Position numbers and translations under genes: made by a program. Of a stretch of 5,713 nt of DNA, positions 1 through 4,740 are shown in pieces. The notes under the pieces were generated by a model. The model did not search any database. It worked only from the letters and a program-made list of their open reading frames with translations, and was not told the origin of the DNA. Location of the stretch: NCBI GenBank assembly GCA_039812125.1, contig JBDHZV010000148.1, positions 1 through 5,713 on the forward strand, in the 5' to 3' direction. Numbering within the stretch: position 1 is the stretch's first letter; each line of letters begins with the position of its first letter. Source of the stretch: Prado023 sp039812125. GTDB taxonomy: Bacteria > Actinomycetota > Actinomycetes > S36-B12 > CAIYMF01.

Positions 1-131
1 CCTTCGGACCGGCGCGGTTCGCCCACGTCGCCCGCCTGTCCGAGATCGACGTGGTGATCACCGACGTCGGCCTGCCGCTCGAGACAGCCCGGCGGGTGGA
101 GGCCTCCGGCCCCGAGCTGGTGCGCACCTGA
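1..131 (+). CDS. C-terminal end of a probable DeoR/GlpR-family transcriptional repressor (partial)
   Basis: Only the last 42 codons are present, read from base 3 to a TGA at 129-131. The translated tail contains FAHVARLSEIDVVITDVGLP followed by ARRVEASGPELVRT. This matches the usual end of the DeoR sensor domain: a short helix with 'L..ID.vITD.glp', then 'a..lea.g.ev' as the last helix and strand. DeoR-family proteins carry an N-terminal winged helix and a C-terminal phosphosugar-binding domain, and typically repress sugar or polyol catabolic operons. The DNA-binding part lies outside the window, so the target cannot be inferred. The gene is convergent with the hydrolase on the other strand, with 10 bp between the stops. 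The identification rests on a short motif only; another protein with a Rossmann-like C-terminus remains possible. Confidence 0.6.
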   Translation, partial: FGPARFAHVARLSEIDVVITDVGLPLETARRVEASGPELVRT

Positions 132-141
132 GCGCGCGCCG

Positions 142-840
142 CTAGGACCCCACCGCGGCCCGGATGACCCCGGCCAGCTCCACCGGGCGGGTCAGCTGGG
201 GCCAGTGCCCCGTGGGCAGGTCGACCAGGCGCACCGACCGGATCCGTGCCAGCTCCTGGACCGGGGGCAACCCCTGCGCCGTCCACTCGCGCAGGGCGGC
301 CGACGGGAACTCGGTGCACACCACGGTCACCGGCACGTCCAGCCGGCGCTCGTCGGACAGCTGCTGGGGGTCGCTCACCACGCACGCGGGCGCGGGGATG
401 GCCCGCTGGCGGAACACGGCGAGGCGCTCCGGGCCCATGTCCTGCAGGTCGGCCTCGTCGAACTGCGACCACGGCGGGAGCGGGACCTCGCTGCCGACCA
501 CCTCGAAGTCGGGAGCGGGCGGCAGCCCCGGCCCGACCGGGAATCCCCCGACCAGCACCACCTGGGCGACCCGCTCGACGCGGGCGTCCACCGCCGCCCA
601 GGCGATCGCCGCCCCGGCGGAGTGCCCCACCACGGCCACCGGCCCGTCGGCGGCGTCGATGGCGCCCACCACGGCCGCGACGAGGTCCGCCAGCCGGACC
701 GCGGAGCGGTCCTCCTGCGGGGCCGCCATGCCGGGCAGGGTCACCGCCCGGGGGCGCAGGCCGGCATCGGCCAGCCCCGGGACCACCTGGTCCCAGGAGG
801 TGCCGTCCAGCCACAGCCCCGGGACGAGCACCACGTCCAT
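142..840 (-). CDS. alpha/beta-fold hydrolase, esterase-like
   Basis: A 232-residue single-domain alpha/beta hydrolase. The first strand and oxyanion loop are visible as DVVLVPGLWLDGTSW (residues 2-16). The nucleophile elbow is GHSAG with Ser74, and the catalytic histidine is in PTGHWPQLTRP (His212), which begins the usual last helix. The acid is not certain; Glu177 in VVCTEF after strand 6 is one candidate. The region from about 105 to 155 (PPAPDFEVV through RQRAIP) is the lid. No signal peptide is seen, so it is cytoplasmic. Substrate cannot be read from sequence; members of this group include esterases and C-C hydrolases. The ATG at 840 is chosen because a G-rich Shine-Dalgarno-like stretch (GGGGGGTGG) lies just before it. 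A GTG at 855 would add five residues (MGGGE) made out of that same stretch. A promoter is seen at 895-923, separate from the upstream propeller gene. Confidence 0.85.
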   Translation of the reverse strand: MDVVLVPGLWLDGTSWDQVVPGLADAGLRPRAVTLPGMAAPQEDRSAVRLADLVAAVVGAIDAADGPVAVVGHSAGAAIAWAAVDARVERVAQVVLVGGFPVGPGLPPAPDFEVVGSEVPLPPWSQFDEADLQDMGPERLAVFRQRAIPAPACVVSDPQQLSDERRLDVPVTVVCTEFPSAALREWTAQGLPPVQELARIRSVRLVDLPTGHWPQLTRPVELAGVIRAAVGS

Positions 841-870
841 CTCGCCACCCCCCACAGTCCACGGAACGGC

Positions 871-893
871 CCGAGCCGAACGCCGATGCTCGG
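871..893. promoter_or_regulatory. inverted repeat over the expected start of hydrolase transcription (possible operator)
   Basis: CCGAGC at 871-876 and GCTCGG at 888-893 are perfect reverse complements separated by 11 bp. The site begins directly after the proposed -10 box of the hydrolase promoter, so it would cover +1. That is a typical position for a repressor operator. It could also fold as a small hairpin in the leader RNA. Six-base arms occur by chance in DNA this GC-rich, so position is the main argument. Confidence 0.35.
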
Positions 894-894
894 C

Positions 895-923
895 ATCCTG
901 CCGCGGGGCCGGACCACGGTCAA
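895..923 (-). promoter_or_regulatory. sigma-70-type promoter for the alpha/beta hydrolase
   Basis: Reading the minus strand, TTGACC (bases 918-923) matches the -35 consensus at five of six positions. It is followed by exactly 17 bp and then CAGGAT (895-900), which keeps the A2, A5 and T6 of the -10 box. Expected transcription start is near 888, giving a leader of about 48 nt before the ATG at 840. It lies just beyond the hairpin that follows the propeller gene, consistent with an independent transcription unit. Confidence 0.5.
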
Positions 924-936
924 CCGCCCCGAACCG

Positions 937-970
937 GCCCGTCCGCCCGCGCTGTCAGCGGGTGACGGGC
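937..970 (-). terminator. terminator-like hairpin after the propeller gene
   Basis: On the minus strand GCCCGTC and GACGGGC (964-970 and 937-943) pair over 7 bp. Inside them CCCGC/GCGGG can pair again around a 7-nt loop, giving a nearly continuous GC-rich stem. It starts five bases after the TGA of the propeller gene. No U-tract follows, which is common for terminators in high-GC actinobacteria. It separates this gene from the hydrolase promoter. Confidence 0.5.
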
Positions 971-975
971 TGCCG

Positions 976-2925
976 TCACGGCAGACCGGTGACGAACACG
1001 TCGGAGGCGGCGTTGCTGTCATCGGCGACCAGGTCCGCGCTGTTCGAGGTGAACGCCACCATGCCGGTCGCCGACCACGCCAGGTCGCGCGCCCCGAGTG
1101 CGACGTCCTCGGTCCCCGGGGCCAGGAGCCGCTGCAGCGCACCGGTCCGGGTGTCCCACAGGAACGTGTCGGTGGCCTCGTTGGTGTCCATCGGCACCAG
1201 GTCGTCCCGGGCCGAGGTCAGCACGACCCACCGGCCGTCGCTGGACCACTCGGGCGTGCGCACCGCCACTGCCTCGGCCATCGCGTCGAGCTGGCCGGTC
1301 ACGAGGCTGGACACCAGCAGCCCCTGCGCCCCGGAGGTGGGCGAGGTGCCGAGGAACGCCACCGACGTCCCGCCGTCCAGCCACCGCGGCCACCGCGAGG
1401 CGCGGGTCAGCTGGGACCCTGCCGAGTCCGTGGACACCCGGGCGATCCACCCGGATCGCAGGTCCTTGACGAAGATGTCGGCCACCCGGTTGGTGTCGCC
1501 CGGCACCAGGTTGCTGGCCGTGGACGCGAACGCGATCCGGCGGCCGTCCGGCGACCACGCGGCCCCCATCGGACCGGTCTCGCTCTGCCCGTTGGCCTGA
1601 CGTCCCGACGCCGTGACGGCCACCCGCGTGACCGAGCCGGTCCGCAGGTCCTTGACGAAGACCTCCCGCGCCCCGTTCGTGTCACCGGCCACGAGGTTGG
1701 TCGCCCCGGACCAGAACGCGATGCGGGTCCCGTCCGGCGACCACATCGGGTCCCAGGAGTTGCCCCCGACGGAGGCAGCCCCCGACTTCGGCACCGACAC
1801 CGTCCGCAGCCTGCCCGTGACCAGGTCCTTGACGTGCACGTCGTGCTCCCCGGTGAACGCGATCGAGCGCCCGTCCGGGGACCACGCCGGCCCGGCCTGC
1901 TCGCTCCACGACTCGACCGGGGTCCCGCCCGACGTGCTCGACACCAGGGCGACCGCCCCGGAGGCGAGGTCCTTGACGTACACCCGCCACCCCGGGCCCG
2001 CGCCCGCCACCAGGTTGTCGGCGTTGGACTGGAACGCGACCCTCGTGCCGTCCGGGGACCACACCGGGTGGTCGGCCCGCAGGTCCCAGCCCGTCGTCTG
2101 CTCACCGGTGGCCGTGGTCGACTCCCGCGTGATGCCCACCAGCGAGTCCGACCCGGGCAGCACCGGGTCCACCCAGCTCACGGGCACCGGTGCGGGGCGG
2201 GCCAGCACGAACGGCGCACTGGTGCGGCCGGCGTACCCGTGCTGGTCGGCGTACACCCGCACCCGGTACGTGCCGGGCGGAACCGCAAGGACGCGGGTCT
2301 GCCTGCTGCCCTGTGAGCGGTAGCGACCGACCACCGTCCAGGTCGCGCCGTCCAGGCGGTCCACGCGGAACCGCCAGGACTGCGAGCCCGTCAGGTTGGG
2401 GTTGATGTTCACGACCAGCGGGAACGGCACCTGGGCCCCTCGCGCCAGGTGCACCGTCGGCGCGGGCCGGGTCAGGACGAAGCGGGCGCTGGTGAGACCG
2501 GCGTACCCGTGCTGTCCGGCGTGGACCCGGACCCGGTAGGTGCCGGGGCGCACCGCGATCCGGCGGATCTCGGTCGCGCCGGTGGACCGGTACCGGCCGA
2601 CGACGACCCAGCGATCGCCGACCCTGCGGTCCAGCCGGAACCGCCAGGACTGCGAGCCCGGCAGGTTCGGGTTGATGTTCACGACCAGCGGGAAGGGCGC
2701 CGAGCGACCCCGCGAGAGCACGACCCGGGGGACGGGGCGCGCGACCGTGGTGATCGACCCCGCGACGACCGGCCCCGCCACGACGGGCCCCGCCACGACG
2801 GGCACCGCGGGCGGCGCCCCGGTGGGCACGACGTCCCGGGCGGTCGCGGGGGTCGGGAGCAGCAGCCCCGCCAGCAGCGCCGCGAGCGACCCCGCCACGA
2901 GCCCAGCGAGTGCACGACGAGCCAC
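976..2925 (-). CDS. secreted protein: two tandem 90-residue modules plus seven-bladed PD40/TolB-like propeller
   Basis: 649 residues. Residues 1-29 are a Sec-type signal peptide (RR, a hydrophobic stretch AGLVAGSLAALLAGLLL, then ATA before Arg30); there is no lipobox cysteine, so it is exported or wall-associated. A low-complexity linker (about 31-60, with PVVAG repeats) leads to two copies of a module I do not recognise (67-156 and 157-246), each with FPLVVNINPNL, GSQSWRFR and PGTYRVRV. The rest is a beta-propeller with seven WSPDG-type signatures near residues 289, 348, 395, 457, 514, 560 and 617, each followed by a V/I-A-F-type strand. Four blades also carry a D[TS]N loop. Such propellers bind proteins, glycans or ligands; no catalytic residue is evident. 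A role in Tol-Pal is not implied. The GTG start is backed by GGAGG six bases upstream. It lies downstream of a response regulator on the same strand. Ligand and function are unknown. Confidence 0.9.
   Translation of the reverse strand: MARRALAGLVAGSLAALLAGLLLPTPATARDVVPTGAPPAVPVVAGPVVAGPVVAGSITTVARPVPRVVLSRGRSAPFPLVVNINPNLPGSQSWRFRLDRRVGDRWVVVGRYRSTGATEIRRIAVRPGTYRVRVHAGQHGYAGLTSARFVLTRPAPTVHLARGAQVPFPLVVNINPNLTGSQSWRFRVDRLDGATWTVVGRYRSQGSRQTRVLAVPPGTYRVRVYADQHGYAGRTSAPFVLARPAPVPVSWVDPVLPGSDSLVGITRESTTATGEQTTGWDLRADHPVWSPDGTRVAFQSNADNLVAGAGPGWRVYVKDLASGAVALVSSTSGGTPVESWSEQAGPAWSPDGRSIAFTGEHDVHVKDLVTGRLRTVSVPKSGAASVGGNSWDPMWSPDGTRIAFWSGATNLVAGDTNGAREVFVKDLRTGSVTRVAVTASGRQANGQSETGPMGAAWSPDGRRIAFASTASNLVPGDTNRVADIFVKDLRSGWIARVSTDSAGSQLTRASRWPRWLDGGTSVAFLGTSPTSGAQGLLVSSLVTGQLDAMAEAVAVRTPEWSSDGRWVVLTSARDDLVPMDTNEATDTFLWDTRTGALQRLLAPGTEDVALGARDLAWSATGMVAFTSNSADLVADDSNAASDVFVTGLP
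2188..2727 (-). repeat. tandem duplication, 2 x 270 bp, encoding the two 90-residue modules
   Basis: Unit 1 is 2458-2727 and unit 2 is 2188-2457, in frame and exactly 270 bp apart. By hand alignment about 64 of 90 residues are identical, without gaps. At DNA level the best conserved stretch is that coding for NINPNL-x-GSQSWRFR, with a 20-base identical block starting at 2641 and 2371. The substitutions are spread over the module, so the duplication is not very recent, or the copies diverged while the core was kept. Confidence 0.9.
2758..2802 (-). repeat. three 15-bp tandem units in the linker after the signal peptide
   Basis: Plus-strand units CCCCGCGACGACCGG (2758-2772), CCCCGCCACGACGGG (2773-2787) and the same again (2788-2802). 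Units two and three are identical and unit one differs at two bases. They encode PVVAG-type pentapeptides in a region that looks like a flexible spacer. A change in copy number would stay in frame. Confidence 0.85.
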
Positions 2926-2976
2926 GGTCCACCTCCCCGGGGGCGGGACGGGCCTCCCCCGGCTTGCTCCCCGGGT

Positions 2977-3013
2977 GCCACTGTGCCCCCAACCGGGCCC
3001 AGAATCCAGTGGC
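2977..3013. promoter_or_regulatory. 7-bp inverted repeat with wide spacing upstream of the propeller gene
   Basis: GCCACTG at 2977-2983 and CAGTGGC at 3007-3013 are perfect reverse complements with 23 bp between. Arm centres are 30 bp apart, about three helical turns, so both arms face the same side of the DNA. It lies 52-88 bp upstream of the GTG at 2925. That suits a binding site for a dimeric regulator, perhaps the neighbouring response regulator. I could not find a convincing -35/-10 pair here, so an RNA stem is an alternative. Confidence 0.35.
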
Positions 3014-3029
3014 CCTCGGCGAGCCCCGG

Positions 3030-3047
3030 GCAGCGCTCACGCGCTGC
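3030..3047 (-). terminator. short hairpin after the response regulator stop
   Basis: GCAGCGC (3030-3036) and GCGCTGC (3041-3047) form a perfect 7-bp stem with a 4-nt loop, starting 10 bases after the regulator's TGA. There is no U-tract. It may end or attenuate transcription from the regulator into the propeller gene. A short stem could also merely protect the 3' end. Confidence 0.45.
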
Positions 3048-3057
3048 ACCGGCACCG

Positions 3058-3684
3058 TCACTCGCTGATGATCCCGTCGGCCCGGGCGGCCCGGTACAGG
3101 TCGATCCGGGAACCGGCCGGCCGGCCGAGCTCGGCGTACTTGGCCCGCGCCCGCTTGAGGTGGGTGTTGGCCGTGCCCACCGACATCCCGAGGTGCCGGG
3201 CGACCGCGTCCAGGGTCATCCCGGACGCGTACAGGACCAGGACCCGCTCCTGGGCCGGCGACAGGTGCGCCCGGGTGACCCGGGTGACCAGCACCGCGGC
3301 CACCTCCGGGCTGGTCCAGGTGCCGTTGGCCAGCACGTAGCGGATCGCCCGGACCAGCGTCTCCGGCGGCTCCCGCTTCGACACGAAGCCGGACACGCCG
3401 GCGTCCATCATCGTCGCGATGACCTCCGGGACGGCCATGGCCGACACGATGAGCACGCGGGACCCGCGCCGCTCCATCTGCTCGGCCGTGGCGGGGTCGG
3501 CGGTGGCGTCGCCGAGGTCGAGGTCGAGCAGGACCACGTCCGGGCACGGCTCCACGCCGAGCACGGCCCGGGGGTCCGCCCCCTGGTAGACCACCTCAGC
3601 GCCCAGCGCGTCGCGCACCGTCCCCGCGAGGCCGCTGCGCATCAGCGCGTGGTCGTCGACGATCGCGATCCTCGGCCCGTTCAT
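3058..3684 (-). CDS. two-component response regulator, NarL/LuxR type
   Basis: 208 residues, the usual length for this class. The N-terminal receiver domain (about 4-120) has the acidic pair Asp10-Asp11 in IAIVDDHALMRSGL, the phospho-acceptor Asp54 in DVVLLDLDL, the conserved Ser81 in VLIVSAM and Lys103 in GFVSKRE, so it should be phosphorylated by a histidine kinase. The C-terminal helix-turn-helix (about 141-190) begins LSPAQERVLVLYASGMTLDAV and continues HLGMSVGTANTHLKRARAKY, the LuxR layout. The tail RPAGSRIDLYRAARADG fits an actinobacterial subgroup of these regulators. The ATG at 3684 puts the receiver domain at residue 4; frame-open sequence upstream gives only low-complexity residues. 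The ribosome site is weak and G-rich. No kinase gene is in the window. The propeller gene 132 bp downstream on the same strand is a plausible but unproven target or operon partner. Confidence 0.93.
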   Translation of the reverse strand: MNGPRIAIVDDHALMRSGLAGTVRDALGAEVVYQGADPRAVLGVEPCPDVVLLDLDLGDATADPATAEQMERRGSRVLIVSAMAVPEVIATMMDAGVSGFVSKREPPETLVRAIRYVLANGTWTSPEVAAVLVTRVTRAHLSPAQERVLVLYASGMTLDAVARHLGMSVGTANTHLKRARAKYAELGRPAGSRIDLYRAARADGIISE

Positions 3685-3736
3685 GTCGCCGCCCCGCCCG
3701 GCATCTGTCCCCCTGTCCACCCCCGCAGGCCCTCCC

Positions 3737-3766
3737 ACGGTACGCGCACAGCCGCCGGCACGTCCT
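3737..3766 (-). promoter_or_regulatory. possible promoter of the response regulator
   Basis: On the minus strand TACCGT (3737-3742) fits the TANNNT -10 pattern. Eighteen bp upstream lies AGGACG (3761-3766), which keeps the GAC core of the -35 box. Start of transcription would be near 3730, leaving about 46 nt of leader. The -35 match is weak. Confidence 0.35.
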
Positions 3767-3778
3767 GTCACCCGGCGG
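3752..3778. promoter_or_regulatory. inverted repeat in the divergent intergenic region
   Basis: CCGCCGG (3752-3758) and CCGGCGG (3772-3778) are perfect reverse complements 13 bp apart, centre to centre 20 bp (two helical turns). They flank the proposed -35 box of the response regulator, so autoregulation is conceivable. The arms are pure G and C, so chance is a real alternative. Confidence 0.2.
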
Positions 3779-3803
3779 GCACCCACGCCCCCGCCCGCAC
3801 GGG

Positions 3804-3833
3804 GGGACCGCACCACCGGGGCGCGAGTAGCGT
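3804..3833 (+). promoter_or_regulatory. promoter positioned for a leaderless transcript of the small cysteine protein gene
   Basis: TAGCGT (3828-3833) is a TANNNT -10 box ending exactly six bases before the A of the ATG at 3840, so transcription should begin at or next to the start codon. GGGACC at 3804-3809, 18 bp upstream, retains the GAC core of a -35 box. No Shine-Dalgarno sequence precedes the ATG, which agrees with leaderless translation, a frequent mode in actinobacteria. Confidence 0.55.
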
Positions 3834-3839
3834 GGACGC

Positions 3840-4097
3840 ATGAGGCCTGCCGCCGAGGGCCCGAGCCTGCACCCGGACGGGACGATGTGCCTGGAGGGCA
3901 CGAGCAGCGTCCCGGGTGGGTCCTACCGGCCGTGCTGCCCGGTCCTGGCAGCCCACCTGACCACCTGCGCCAACGACATCCGGTACGAGTACTGGCCGCG
4001 GCGGCGCGCCTGGTTCCTGATCGTCGCCGACGGCACCGGGGACGGGGTGCGCATCCGGTTCTGCCCGCACTGCGGCGCGAAGCTGCCCCGGCGCTGA
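3840..4097 (+). CDS. small zinc-ribbon-like cysteine protein, DUF6980-like
   Basis: 85 residues with six cysteines at 17, 32, 33, 43, 75 and 78. The C-terminus FCPHCGAKLP is a zinc-knuckle half (CPxCG). The CC pair at 32-33 with Cys43 is the likely partner side, so one zinc is probably held by CC/C plus CPHCG. The middle, IRYEYWPRRRAWFLIVADGTGDGVRIRFCPHCGAKLP, follows the pattern I recall for DUF6980: an N-terminal CC, a central tract with 'y.p...e.gl.I.dg...i.I.yCPwCG.kLP'. This copy is shorter between the Cys groups and replaces the usual Trp with His. Function of that family is unknown to me. The first 25 residues are not conserved-looking, so a later start cannot be excluded, but the ATG at 3840 fits the promoter spacing. 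It is divergent from the response regulator and 102 bp upstream of the PEBP gene. Confidence 0.75.
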   Translation: MRPAAEGPSLHPDGTMCLEGTSSVPGGSYRPCCPVLAAHLTTCANDIRYEYWPRRRAWFLIVADGTGDGVRIRFCPHCGAKLPRR

Positions 4098-4187
4098 CCA
4101 CCCCGGCCCGAGCCCTCAGCGCGAGCGGGCGGGCGCCCCGGTTTGCAGCGTCGCCGCCGATCGGTGGTTGGCTATGCCCGTCACCCC

Positions 4188-4196
4188 GAGGAGGTG
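4188..4196 (+). promoter_or_regulatory. strong ribosome binding site of the PEBP gene
   Basis: GAGGAGGTG contains a full AGGAGG (4189-4194) five bases before the ATG at 4200. It fixes that ATG as the start and argues against an upstream in-frame TTG at 4143. It is the best Shine-Dalgarno sequence in the window. Confidence 0.85.
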
Positions 4197-4199
4197 CCC

Positions 4200-4736
4200 A
4201 TGTCCCTGGACCGCGCGATCGCGCCCGATCCGTACGACTTCCTGCCCGCCGTACCGGCCTTCACCCTGACCAGTGCGGACCTGGCCGACGGCAGCCCGAT
4301 GCCGCTGCTGCACGTGCACGACTCGGCCGGGGGCGGCAACGTCTCGCCGCAGCTGTCCTGGACCGGGGCCCCGGCAGGCACCCGCGGGTACGTCGTGACC
4401 TGCCTGGACCCCGACGCCCCCACCGGGTCCGGCTTCTGGCACTGGGCAGCCGTGGACCTCCCCGCGCACGTCACCGCGCTGCCCCGTGGTGCCGGCGCCT
4501 CGGACGCGACCCTGCCGGCCGGCGCGTTCCACGTCCGCAGCGACTTCGGGTCCGCGAGCTACGGCGGCGCGGCACCGCCCCAGGGCGACCGCCCCCACCG
4601 CTACATCTTCGTGGTGCACGCCATGGACGTCGACCGCCTCGGCGTCGACGCCAGCGCCCCCCCGGCGGTGGTGGCCTTCACCCTGGCGTTCCACACGCTG
4701 GGACGTGCCCGCCTGACCGCCACCTGGGGCTACTGA
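4200..4736 (+). CDS. PEBP-family protein, YbhB/YbcL (Raf kinase inhibitor-like) type
   Basis: 178 residues, typical for the bacterial branch of the phosphatidylethanolamine-binding protein family. The first signature spans FTLTSADLADG (21-31) through GNVSPQLSWTGAPAG (46-60) to CLDPDAPTGSGFWHW (68-82), with Asp70, Asp72 and His81 lining the anion pocket. The second signature is YGGAAPPQGDRPHRYIF (121-137), with Gly122-Gly123 and the HRY triplet. FHTLGRARLTATWGY closes the fold. There is no signal peptide, so it acts in the cytoplasm. Members bind phosphate-like groups in a shallow pocket; the cellular role in bacteria is mostly unestablished. The start is set by the AGGAGG at 4189. The next gene starts 4 bp after the stop, so the two form an operon; the promoter upstream is not clear (a TATGCC at 4173 lacks a matching -35). 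Confidence 0.93.
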   Translation: MSLDRAIAPDPYDFLPAVPAFTLTSADLADGSPMPLLHVHDSAGGGNVSPQLSWTGAPAGTRGYVVTCLDPDAPTGSGFWHWAAVDLPAHVTALPRGAGASDATLPAGAFHVRSDFGSASYGGAAPPQGDRPHRYIFVVHAMDVDRLGVDASAPPAVVAFTLAFHTLGRARLTATWGY

Positions 4737-4740
4737 GCCC

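Noticed and set aside
119..128. Perfect 10-bp palindrome GGTGCGCACC at the end of the DeoR-like gene
   Set aside because: It lies inside the last codons and has no loop for a stable hairpin; length is within chance in GC-rich sequence.
841..855. GTG start at 855 for the hydrolase
   Set aside because: The extra five residues are encoded by the G-rich ribosome-site sequence itself; the ATG at 840 is better placed.
164..1600. 478-codon open frame on the + strand
   Set aside because: Ser/Thr/Arg-rich translation opposite the hydrolase and propeller genes; it crosses the hydrolase promoter and shows no family motif.
205..2316. 703-codon open frame on the + strand across the hydrolase and propeller genes
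   Set aside because: It is antisense to two genes with clear domain motifs, its translation is low-complexity Arg/Pro/Gly/His-rich without recognisable domains, and long spurious frames are normal in very GC-rich DNA.
976..2925. Assignment of the propeller protein as TolB of a Tol-Pal system
   Set aside because: It shares only the PD40 repeat type. It has extra N-terminal modules, no TolB N-terminal domain, and no tol or pal genes nearby.
2102..3547. 481-codon open frame on the - strand in another phase
   Set aside because: It overlaps both the regulator and propeller out of frame and runs through the intergenic hairpin; its translation is Arg/Gly/Ala/Pro-rich.
2449..3843. 464-codon open frame on the + strand opposite the response regulator
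   Set aside because: The minus strand here encodes a complete receiver plus LuxR helix-turn-helix; the + frame is Arg/Gly/His/Pro-rich shadow sequence.
3685..4101. N-terminal extension of the response regulator frame
   Set aside because: The receiver domain begins directly after the ATG at 3684. The extension is Arg/Gly/Ser-rich and would overlap the divergent small gene and its promoter.
4098..4142. Possible terminator after the small cysteine gene (GCCCG...CGGGC)
   Set aside because: Only a 5-bp stem around a 15-nt loop with no U-tract; too weak to call.
4157..4178. Palindrome CCGATCGG and TATGCC box before the PEBP gene
   Set aside because: No -35 element at a suitable distance and the -10 lacks its final T; the 8-bp palindrome alone is not evidence.
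4143..4199. TTG start at 4143 for the PEBP gene
   Set aside because: It would add 19 residues (QRRRRSVVGYARHPEEVP region) read across a perfect AGGAGG that serves the ATG at 4200.
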